Assembly (NCBI GenBank): GCA_024276805.1
Contig: JAJRWJ010000199.1
Span: 1-5,009 of the forward strand
DNA length: 5,009 nucleotides
DNA from: Gammaproteobacteria bacterium
GTDB taxonomy: Bacteria; Pseudomonadota; Gammaproteobacteria; Methylococcales; Methylomonadaceae
Direction of reading: 5' to 3'
Shown here: in pieces, positions 1 to 5,009 of the stretch
How the letters are laid out: each line of letters opens with the position of its first letter
How positions within the stretch are numbered: position 1 is the stretch's first letter
Notes under the pieces: generated by a model
What the model was told of the DNA's origin: nothing
The model's database searches: none
Seen by the model: the letters and a program-made list of their open reading frames with translations, nothing else
Program-made: the position numbers and the translations under genes

Positions 1-336
1 CAGACTGATATAGAATTCCCGCTGGATGGGATAGGTCTTTTCAATCAGCACCGATTCCACCGGCAGACCTTCCGGCCCGGTCTGAATGGTGACGAGGTGG
101 GTACCCAGCATCGCTTCTGTTTCTTCACCAAGCTGTTCAAAGTCGTCGACCAGCTTCACGCCACCGGCCTTGCCGCGTCCACCGGCATGCACCTGTGCCT
201 TGACGACCCAGCTTTCACCGCCGATTTCCTGCGCAGCCTGCCTGGCCTGATTGGGATTGACGGCAAGCTTGCCAGTGGGTATCGGAATCTGATACTGCTG
301 AAACAATTGTTTGGCTTGGTACTCATGAATATTCAT
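1..336 (-). CDS. sucC: Succinyl-CoA ligase (ADP-forming) beta subunit, N-terminal part
   Basis: This is the beta subunit of succinyl-CoA synthetase, the cytoplasmic TCA-cycle enzyme that interconverts succinyl-CoA and succinate with nucleotide phosphorylation. It works as a complex with SucD. The visible 112 residues start MNIHEYQAKQLF, the hallmark SucC N-terminus. They contain WVVKAQVHAGGRGKAGGVK (residues 43-61), the ATP-grasp nucleotide-binding segment, and then EAMLGTHLVTIQTGPEG, closely parallel to E. coli SucC as I remember it. The start is the ATG at 336-334, with a good ribosome binding site (AGGAG, complement of 348-352) at normal spacing. The gene runs off the left edge with roughly 270-280 residues missing, and sucD would be expected beyond it. 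It is transcribed divergently from pilS. The related malate-CoA ligase subunit MtkA has a similar fold; the N-terminus fits SucC better, but the fragment alone does not exclude it. Confidence 0.93.
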   Translation of the reverse strand, partial: MNIHEYQAKQLFQQYQIPIPTGKLAVNPNQARQAAQEIGGESWVVKAQVHAGGRGKAGGVKLVDDFEQLGEETEAMLGTHLVTIQTGPEGLPVESVLIEKTYPIQREFYISL

Positions 337-705
337 GGATATTTTTTCTCCTGTTTTCTCTGCGATGCTATTATTGAAATGTCATGTTGGTTCTAAATTG
401 AGTCAACATATTATTGCCATACCTTGTGAAATCCGCTGCTTTGCTTCACTGGTATTGAGTCAAGACTATTGCAGCGGGATTTAGCGGAGGCATAATCCAC
501 TTTCCACCGGCTTGTCGGGTACACCAAGGCCAACCCGCGCTACGTCTCTGCCTGGCCTCAAGGCAGTGACTGCTTTGCCAGACAGGATTTTGCATAGCGG
601 ACCCGCACTCCGTCATAAAACCAAGGACCAATTCCCGCTATTCTAGACAAGTATCCACAAACTCCAAACAATAATTTGAATTCAGACCAACCAGCGACGC
701 CTTTC
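337..705. other. Divergent intergenic region sucC / pilS
   Basis: About 370 bases lie between two divergent genes with no reading frame I find credible. The short open frames here show no recognisable protein and no ribosome binding site. The half next to sucC (about 354-425) is AT-rich and should hold the sucC promoter. The half next to pilS (about 480-620) is GC-richer and full of short inverted repeats, for example CTGCCT at 548-553 with AGGCAG at 561-566. I could not find a well-spaced sigma-70 or sigma-54 promoter for pilS that I would defend. The two perfect copies of a 9-base palindrome listed separately are the clearest candidate regulatory elements. Confidence 0.6.
397..463. repeat. 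Two copies of ATTGAGTCAA, a palindromic direct repeat
   Basis: The 10-mer ATTGAGTCAA occurs at 397-406 and again at 454-463, 57 bases apart. Its core TTGAGTCAA is a perfect odd palindrome (TTGA-G-TCAA), so each copy is a possible dimer-binding half-operator. The second copy lies in the 31-base loop of an inverted repeat, CCGCTGC (433-439) and GCAGCGG (471-477). On the minus strand each copy reads TTGACT, which resembles a -35 element, but neither has a convincing -10 at 16-18 bases. What binds here, if anything, is unknown. The repeat itself is plain in the sequence; the operator reading is inference. Confidence 0.4.
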
Positions 706-1272
706 ATGAGTGATGATGTAATCCGTCCCTGCCCTTTTTCCAAAAGCTATGGCATACCCGCCCGACAGGCCTGGGGGTTGTTGAAAGTATTTTTCCTGTA
801 CCGACTGATACTGGCCAGCCTGTTCGTCATTGTCGGTTTCGGCCATTTTGGCCCGGCAATTTTCGATCTCTACAATCCCGCCCTTTATAGCACACTCAGC
901 CTGACCTATCTGGCCCTGGCCATCATTTCCGGCATGGTCATTTATCTGCGTCTTTTCGACTACGCATTCCATGCACAGACGCAGATTTTTACCGATATTA
1001 TCATCATTACCCTGTTGATGCATGCCTGTGGCGGCGTAACCAGCGGCATTGGTGTTTTTCTGGTCATTACTACGGCTGCCAATGGCCTGTTGATCGGCGG
1101 GCGCTGCGCGATGCTGTTTGCCGCCCTGGCGGCACTGGCCGTTCTTGCCGAGCAGTTATACACCGCACAAACCCATGCCTTTGAAAGCAAGGCTTTCTCT
1201 TCCGCCGGCATGCTGGGTGGCTCGTTTCTGGCCATCGCCCTGCTTTCCTATATACTCGCCGGCCGCGCCTAA
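706..1272 (+). CDS. pilS: PilS N-terminal membrane domain (188 residues), ends at the internal stop
   Basis: This is the membrane-sensing half of the type IV pilus sensor kinase PilS. In P. aeruginosa the six-helix domain senses the level of pilin in the inner membrane. Six hydrophobic segments are visible, at about residues 24-46, 60-81, 96-108, 113-131, 134-152 and 167-186. The helices are joined by very short loops, as in PilS. The protein stops two residues after the last helix, so as encoded it has no kinase part. I chose the ATG at 706. An in-frame TTG at 676 would add ten residues (MNSDQPATPF), and the frame is open back to 619. Neither start has a good Shine-Dalgarno sequence, so the start is uncertain. 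Expressed alone, this product could at most act as a membrane sensor separated from its output domain. Confidence 0.75.
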   Translation: MSDDVIRPCPFSKSYGIPARQAWGLLKVFFLYRLILASLFVIVGFGHFGPAIFDLYNPALYSTLSLTYLALAIISGMVIYLRLFDYAFHAQTQIFTDIIIITLLMHACGGVTSGIGVFLVITTAANGLLIGGRCAMLFAALAALAVLAEQLYTAQTHAFESKAFSSAGMLGGSFLAIALLSYILAGRA

Positions 1273-1284
1273 CTCACCGAACAG

Positions 1285-2325
1285 TTGGCCGACCAGAGAA
1301 AACTGACCATTTTGAAGCTGGAAGAACTGAACCGTTATATTATTCAGCACCTGCAGTCCGGCATCATTATCGTCGACCAGAAACAACAGATCAGTATGGC
1401 CAATGAAGCCGCACTGCGCCTGCTCGACCTCGATTCAGCCCCCAGGATGCTGACCGGAATATCCACACAGTTGAGCACCGTTTTGCAACGTTGGCGCAGG
1501 ACCCCCGATCAGGACACGGCCAAACTGCGGCTTGCCGATGACGCTGAAATCCAGATTCGCCTGACCGTGCTGCCCACCCGCCTGGAAACCTATTACATGA
1601 TCATTCTCGAGGATATCGGCTTCTATAACCAGCGCCTGCAGCAAAGCAAACTGGCCTCTTTGGGCCGTTTAAGCGCCAGCATCGCGCATGAGATCCGCAA
1701 CCCGCTGGGCGCCATCAGTCATGCCGGGCAACTGTTGTCGGAATGCCCGGATTTGACCAGTCAGGACCAGCGCCTGACAGAAATCATACAGACCCAGTCG
1801 CAACGGGTGAACCAGATCGTGGAAAATGTCCTGCAGCTGTCTCGGCGTCACCCTTCCAACCGGGAGAAAATACATCTCAATGCCTGGCTGCCCGATTATC
1901 TGCACAAATTCACCCTGGAAAACAACCTGCCACAATCGCTGTTCCAGATAAAGTTGCTGGATGATCCGCTATGCGCTTATATGGACCCCAATCATCTCAA
2001 ACAAATTCTGGACAACCTCTGCCTCAATGCCTTGAAATATGGCGCCAATGACGGCAAAGAACTGCTGATCCGGGCTGTCCGTGTGCAAAAATCACCCTGC
2101 ATTGCCGTTATCGACCATGGTCCCGGAATCGACCCTGAGCATATCAGTCAACTTTTCGAACCTTTTTTCACCACATCCGCCACCGGCACCGGACTGGGCC
2201 TTTATATCTCCCGTGAACTGGCGGAACTCAACCAGGCAAAATTAAGCTATTCTTTAACTGATGACAACAAAAGCAGCTTTCGCCTGACTTTACCCGATGC
2301 GGAACAAACCCTGATCGCGATATGA
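1285..2325 (+). CDS. pilS: PilS cytoplasmic PAS and histidine kinase part (up to 346 residues)
   Basis: This is the output half of PilS, which autophosphorylates on histidine and passes phosphate to PilR. Counting from the TTG at 1285, there is a PAS-like region at about 20-115 (QSGIIIVDQKQQISMANEAA). The H-box follows at 127-143 (GRLSASIAHEIRNPLGA, phospho-acceptor His135), then the N-box (ILDNLCLNALKYG, 241-253), the G1 box (DHGPGI, 277-282), the F-box (FEPFF) and the G2 box (GTGLGLYIS, 301-309). All catalytic motifs are intact. The TTG lies 12 bases after the interrupting TAA with no clear Shine-Dalgarno sequence, so separate synthesis would depend on reinitiation. The first in-frame ATG comes at about codon 39, inside the PAS region. 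The gene overlaps pilR by four bases, suggesting translational coupling. Without its membrane domain, such a kinase could be inactive or unregulated. Confidence 0.75.
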   Translation: MADQRKLTILKLEELNRYIIQHLQSGIIIVDQKQQISMANEAALRLLDLDSAPRMLTGISTQLSTVLQRWRRTPDQDTAKLRLADDAEIQIRLTVLPTRLETYYMIILEDIGFYNQRLQQSKLASLGRLSASIAHEIRNPLGAISHAGQLLSECPDLTSQDQRLTEIIQTQSQRVNQIVENVLQLSRRHPSNREKIHLNAWLPDYLHKFTLENNLPQSLFQIKLLDDPLCAYMDPNHLKQILDNLCLNALKYGANDGKELLIRAVRVQKSPCIAVIDHGPGIDPEHISQLFEPFFTTSATGTGLGLYISRELAELNQAKLSYSLTDDNKSSFRLTLPDAEQTLIAI

Positions 2326-3659
2326 AATCTCCTCTGGCTTTAATAGTCGATGACGAACCGGACATCCGTGAGCTGTTGGAAATCACCCTGCAGCGTATGG
2401 AAATTCAGTCCATCAGCGCTGCGGGCATCGAAAGCGCGAAGCTGCTGTTGCTCGAACAGGCCTTCGATCTATGTCTGACCGACATGCGGCTTCCCGACGG
2501 TGATGGCCTGGAACTGGTCAAGCACATTCAGGAGCGACATGCGCCGCTGCCGGTTGCGGTGATCACCGCGCATGGCAACATGGACACGGCGATCCGCGCC
2601 CTGAAAAACGGCGCATTCGATTTCATCTCCAAGCCTGTCGACCTGACAGCATTGAGAAAACTGGTCAGCACGGCTTTGAGGGTCAGCCTTTCACCTCCCG
2701 CGGAAAGGCGCACCCGGCATGAATTGCTGGGTGAATCGGCAGTCATGTGTGGCATTCGATCCAAGATAGCCAAAGTCGCACGCAGCCAGGCTCCCATCTA
2801 TATCAGCGGCGAATCAGGCTCCGGCAAGGAACTGGTGGCAAGACTGATTCACAAACAAAGTCCGCGCAATGGCAAACCGTTTGTCGCCATCAATTGCGGG
2901 GCAATTCCGCAGGATCTGATGGAAAGTGAGTTTTTTGGCCACAAAAAAGGCAGCTTTACCGGCGCTGTATCGGATAAAACCGGTTTGTTTCAGGCAGCCG
3001 AAGGAGGAACCCTGTTTCTCGATGAAGTCGCCGATTTGCCGGCGTCACTGCAGGTCAAACTGCTGCGGGCCATTCAGGAGAAAAAGATTCGACCCGTCGG
3101 TGAACAGCGGGAAATTTCCGTCGATGTCCGGCTGCTCAGCGCCACCCACCGGGATCTTGGCAAAATGGTTCAGGATGGTGCATTCCGTCAGGATCTGTAT
3201 TACCGCATCAATGTCATCGAACTCAGTGTCCCGCCGCTGCGCGCCAGAATCAGTGACATCCCGCAGTTGGTCAAACATATGACGGCGATGCTGGCAGAGG
3301 CAAACGGCATGGACCCTCCGGAATTGTCAACATCCGCCTTGTCTGCGTTGTGCCACTATGATTTTCCCGGCAACGTCAGAGAGCTGGAAAACATACTGGA
3401 ACGCGCGCTGGCACTCTATGAAGGGAATTGCATCGAGGCATCTGACTTGAATCTCCCTCGCAGCGACGAAACAATGGTCGCAGTCCCGGAATTCGACCCG
3501 GTCGAGTCAAGCCTGGAGAATTATCTGGAAAGAATCGAAAAGCAGGCCATCAGTGAAGCCCTGGAAAAAAGCCGCTGGAACAAAACCGCAGCAGCGAAAA
3601 GACTGGGAATGTCTTTTCGGTCCTTGCGCTATCGACTGAAAAAACTGGGACTGGAATAA
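2322..3659 (+). CDS. pilR: PilR, sigma-54-dependent response regulator of type IV pili
   Basis: This is an NtrC-family activator that, when phosphorylated by PilS, opens sigma-54 promoters; in Pseudomonas the main target is the pilin gene pilA. It is 445 residues, the same length as I recall for P. aeruginosa PilR, and similar along its whole length. The receiver domain (5-120) has the acidic pair Asp10/Asp11, phospho-acceptor Asp54, Thr82 and Lys104. The AAA+ domain (about 135-370) has Walker A GESGSGKE (163-170), the sigma-54 contact loop GSFTGA (210-215) and Walker B GGTLFLDE (228-235), then FRQDLYYRINV (288-298). The C-terminus (410-445) is a Fis-type helix-turn-helix ending in RSLRYRLKKLGLE. 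GSFTGA in place of GAFTGA is usual for PilR. The ATG overlaps the pilS stop (ATGA), so expression probably depends on pilS translation, which the upstream nonsense codon could reduce. The gene looks fully functional. Confidence 0.96.
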   Translation: MKSPLALIVDDEPDIRELLEITLQRMEIQSISAAGIESAKLLLLEQAFDLCLTDMRLPDGDGLELVKHIQERHAPLPVAVITAHGNMDTAIRALKNGAFDFISKPVDLTALRKLVSTALRVSLSPPAERRTRHELLGESAVMCGIRSKIAKVARSQAPIYISGESGSGKELVARLIHKQSPRNGKPFVAINCGAIPQDLMESEFFGHKKGSFTGAVSDKTGLFQAAEGGTLFLDEVADLPASLQVKLLRAIQEKKIRPVGEQREISVDVRLLSATHRDLGKMVQDGAFRQDLYYRINVIELSVPPLRARISDIPQLVKHMTAMLAEANGMDPPELSTSALSALCHYDFPGNVRELENILERALALYEGNCIEASDLNLPRSDETMVAVPEFDPVESSLENYLERIEKQAISEALEKSRWNKTAAAKRLGMSFRSLRYRLKKLGLE

Positions 3660-3745
3660 CCCCCCTGAGGTTTGTACTGTCTCCTGATCACCTCGCTTCC
3701 TGTTCAACAGGCTGCCAGAGGGAAATTACAACGTCAGTAAAAGAC

Positions 3746-3770
3746 TGCTGCTTCAGTGAATGAAGCAGCA
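3746..3770. terminator. Hairpin between convergent genes, probable shared terminator
   Basis: TGCTGCTTCA (3746-3755) pairs perfectly with TGAAGCAGCA (3761-3770) around the five-base loop GTGAA. It lies between the 3' ends of pilR and the convergent minus-strand gene. Read on the minus strand, the stem is followed within three bases by TTTT, so it best serves as a rho-independent terminator for the minus-strand gene. On the plus strand there is no T-run, so termination of pilR here would be weaker or need help. Confidence 0.6.
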
Positions 3771-3817
3771 TATCCTGTCAAATTCATACAGAAAAACCGA
3801 TAGCGAAACAGCGCCAA

Positions 3818-4291
3818 TCAAGTCCGGTACTTGTCCAGAGTCTTGATTTTGTTCAAGGCATTCTTTATTTTTTTGGCATTGGCATCATTCAGTTCGCTGG
3901 CTTTATAGACTTTATCCAGCAATCCTTCCTTGACCAGCGCTTCCTTGATCCAACGTTTGACGAAACGATAATTTGCCGCGACAGCCGATACTTCTCCGGT
4001 CTCCGGGTTACGGATTTCATTGCTGACACTGGCGACCGCCGGTTCCGGCTTTGCTTCCTCCTGTTCCGCTTTGGTTGCGGGCGGCTGTGGTTTTGCCTCG
4101 GACTGTTTCCTGGCGGATGCAGGAACGGGAGCCGGTTTCACAGTGGCGGGCTTGGGCTTGCTCTCCGGTTTGGGCACCGGAGCCTGATGTGTCGCAGAAG
4201 GTTTCGCGTTCGATTTTCTGACATCGCCGACTACGCTATAAACCACATAAGCTACAAAAATAATTGTTAAAATAAACAGTACTTCTGGCAT
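3818..4291 (-). CDS. Membrane-anchored protein of unknown function with a Lys/Pro/Ala-rich linker
   Basis: I do not recognise this 157-residue protein. Three parts are visible. Residues 4-22 form one hydrophobic segment (VLFILTIIFVAYVVYSVVG), which looks like an uncleaved anchor. Residues 25-90 are a low-complexity linker rich in Lys, Pro, Ala and Glu (for example KPESKPKPATVKPAPVP). Residues 91-157 are a charged, mostly helical-looking C-terminal region (IRNPETGEV, YRFVKRWIKEALVKEGLLDKVYK, ending TLDKYRT) that reads like a folded domain. The segment before the anchor has no positive charge, and Arg25, Lys26 and Lys30 follow it. This suggests a periplasmic N-terminus with linker and C-terminal domain in the cytoplasm, an arrangement like ZipA and opposite to TonB. 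The ATG has a strong ribosome binding site (GGAGAGGGG, complement of 4295-4303). A candidate promoter lies about 90 bases upstream. It converges on pilR, so it is not part of that operon. Confidence 0.85.
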   Translation of the reverse strand: MPEVLFILTIIFVAYVVYSVVGDVRKSNAKPSATHQAPVPKPESKPKPATVKPAPVPASARKQSEAKPQPPATKAEQEEAKPEPAVASVSNEIRNPETGEVSAVAANYRFVKRWIKEALVKEGLLDKVYKASELNDANAKKIKNALNKIKTLDKYRT

Positions 4292-4658
4292 ATCCCCTCT
4301 CCATCATGCTATCGATATTATTATTTTAATTTCGCCAAAAACCGGCGAGATATCTGCATTCAAGTGAACTGAACACTTCGAATCCGAATATAGCAGAAGC
4401 ATGCACTCCGGGTAAACTAAATCTTGAAAAAACTAATGCCGCCCCTGATTTTGAACAGATGGCCCAATGATAAAATATTGACCCTATTATTCAGACGCTT
4501 ACAAAATCAATTCTTCATCAACCGAGAACAGGTGGCCGTACCAGGCAGTCCGGTCTCTTGCTGTGGTATTTAGACCATGCCGGTTTATCCTTGCATCAGG
4601 TCGGTGTCTGTCTTAGACGGCATACACTGAGCAAACCTGTCCCGGACGGACCTTACGT
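4292..4658. other. Intergenic region between the unknown anchored-protein gene and ubiH
   Basis: This is about 370 bases without a credible gene on either strand. The part from 4310 to 4510 is AT-rich and contains the candidate minus-strand promoter listed separately. It also has a five-base hairpin, TCGCC (4332-4336) with GGCGA (4344-4348), which lacks a T-run. The part from 4530 to 4658, next to the end of ubiH, is GC-richer and holds only short imperfect inverted repeats, such as GTCC and GGAC around 4639-4651. None of these makes a convincing terminator for ubiH. I see no tRNA and could not match it to a known RNA. Confidence 0.55.
4387..4416 (-). promoter_or_regulatory. Candidate sigma-70 promoter for the unknown minus-strand gene
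   Basis: On the minus strand, TTTACC (complement of 4411-4416) is followed after 18 bases by TATATT (complement of 4387-4392), matching the consensus -35 at 4 of 6 and -10 at 5 of 6 positions. A TG dinucleotide one base before the -10 (TGC-TATATT) makes it an extended -10. Transcription would start near 4380 and give a leader of roughly 90 bases before the ATG at 4291. This is a prediction by eye. Confidence 0.4.
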
Positions 4659-5009
4659 TCAACGTCTGCCCATGACCCTGGACTGCCGATCAGCCAGTCC
4701 CATGGCGTGGCGGGCAAGAAAGGCTTTGGCGACGGGCAGGCGATCAAGCAGCGTCAAGCCAATATTTCTGGCTGCCGCCAGGGGCAGCCAGTCATTGGAA
4801 AACAGCCGCACGATATTATCGGTGAAGCCGATTACCCGCTCATGGTCCCGAACACGACATGCGGCATAATCCGCCAGAAACGCAGGCGCACCGATATCCC
4901 GTCCTTCCTGCCGTCTCTGTACCAGCATCCCGGCCAATTGCACGACATCCCGCAATCCCAAATTGAATCCCTGTCCGGCAACCGGATGCAGCTGATGGGC
5001 GGCATTGCC
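4659..5009 (-). CDS. ubiH: 2-octaprenyl-6-methoxyphenol hydroxylase, C-terminal part
   Basis: UbiH is a flavin-dependent monooxygenase that hydroxylates the ring of the ubiquinone precursor. The visible 116 residues begin GNAAHQLHPVAGQGFN, the conserved second FAD-binding motif of this class of aromatic hydroxylases. GNAA...HP-AGQGFNLG is the form I associate with UbiH, whereas UbiI/UbiF relatives usually show GDAAH. DIGAPAFLADY, the Arg/Asp-rich stretch RVRDHERVIGFTDNIVRLFSN, and PLAAARNIGL follow in the order seen in E. coli UbiH. The protein then ends normally (HAMGLADRQSRVMGRR, TGA at 4661-4659). The N-terminal two thirds, including the dinucleotide-binding fold, lie beyond the right edge. 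The FAD-motif residues are intact, and nothing suggests damage. A paralogue of the UbiH/UbiF/UbiI family cannot be fully excluded from the C-terminus alone. Confidence 0.88.
   Translation of the reverse strand, partial: GNAAHQLHPVAGQGFNLGLRDVVQLAGMLVQRRQEGRDIGAPAFLADYAACRVRDHERVIGFTDNIVRLFSNDWLPLAAARNIGLTLLDRLPVAKAFLARHAMGLADRQSRVMGRR

Larger units (their letters stand above)
706..2325 (+). pseudogene. pilS: pilS sensor kinase gene interrupted by an in-frame TAA
   Basis: Taken through the stop, this frame encodes one 539-position PilS, close to the roughly 530 residues of P. aeruginosa PilS. It comprises six membrane helices, a PAS-like region, and a histidine kinase with the catalytic histidine at codon 328. 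The frame is broken only at codon 189 (TAA, 1270-1272), between ...YILAGRA and LTEQLADQRK..., just after the last helix. Both sides are in the same frame, so this is a single nonsense codon and not a frameshift. CAA (Gln) or GAA (Glu) would restore a normal linker by one base change. No further stop occurs in the 350 codons downstream. The frame ends in an ATGA overlap with pilR. The explanation may be a recent mutation, a sequencing or assembly error, readthrough, or two separately made proteins; the sequence cannot decide. Confidence 0.8.

Noticed and set aside
552..580. Sigma-54 (-24/-12) promoter upstream of pilS
   Set aside because: GG and GC pairs exist, but the spacing is wrong: the GG at 562-563 and GC at 577-578 are 15 bases apart instead of 12.
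446..743. Short minus-strand open frames in the sucC-pilS spacer
   Set aside because: They have no ribosome binding site and no recognisable or plausible protein composition; they overlap one another or the pilS start.
1270..1272. TAA read as a sense codon under an altered genetic code
   Set aside because: TAA also ends pilR at 3657-3659 in the expected place, so it serves as a normal stop in this genome.
1236..1290. A frameshift in pilS
   Set aside because: The protein before and after the stop lies in the same frame and joins without loss of family-like sequence; one nonsense codon explains everything.
3818..4291. TonB or TolA identity for the Lys/Pro-rich anchored protein
   Set aside because: The C-terminal region does not resemble TonB or TolA, the charges around the anchor predict the opposite topology, and no exbB/exbD or tol genes are nearby.
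4375..4386. T-loop-like sequence CTTCGAATCCG suggesting a tRNA
   Set aside because: No acceptor stem, anticodon arm or D-arm can be folded around it on either strand.
4530..4658. 6S RNA, which in some gammaproteobacteria lies near ubiH
   Set aside because: I could not find the long closing stem or the conserved central-bubble flanks; there is no positive evidence.
4558..4869. Plus-strand open frame of about 103 codons over the end of ubiH
   Set aside because: It lies antisense to clear ubiH coding sequence, has no ribosome binding site or recognisable domain, and is best explained as a shadow frame.

Overview
The window looks like a piece of a gammaproteobacterial chromosome of middling GC content. 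The evidence is a PilS/PilR pair closely resembling the Pseudomonas type, a UbiH-type ubiquinone hydroxylase, and a SucC with the typical proteobacterial N-terminus. I cannot place it more precisely. A methanotroph of the Methylococcales is a weak guess from general impression only.

Layout, left to right. Bases 1-336 (minus strand) hold the first 112 codons of sucC, the succinyl-CoA ligase beta subunit, running off the left edge. Bases 337-705 are a divergent intergenic region. It has no convincing gene, but it carries a repeated palindrome (TTGAGTCAA, two copies) and several short inverted repeats. Bases 706-2325 (plus strand) encode the type IV pilus sensor kinase PilS, interrupted by an in-frame TAA at 1270-1272. 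The stop falls exactly between the six-helix membrane domain and the cytoplasmic PAS/kinase part. Bases 2322-3659 encode an intact PilR, a sigma-54-dependent response regulator whose ATG overlaps the pilS stop codon as ATGA. A strong hairpin at 3746-3770 separates pilR from a convergent minus-strand gene at 3818-4291. That gene encodes a 157-residue protein with an N-terminal anchor, a Lys/Pro/Ala-rich linker and a small conserved-looking C-terminal region, and I cannot name it. Bases 4292-4658 are non-coding and include a plausible sigma-70 promoter for this gene. Bases 4659-5009 (minus strand) hold the C-terminal part of ubiH, entering from the right edge.

Functionally, pilS-pilR is a two-component operon that in relatives activates pilin (pilA) transcription with RNA polymerase sigma-54. 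No pilus structural genes are in the window. sucC (TCA cycle) and ubiH (ubiquinone synthesis) are core metabolic neighbours with no evident link to the pilus system. The main item for follow-up is the pilS nonsense codon: a real mutation, a functional split, or a sequence error. The unknown anchored protein comes second. I see no mobile element, CRISPR array, tRNA or rRNA, and no sign of a new defence or mobile system.
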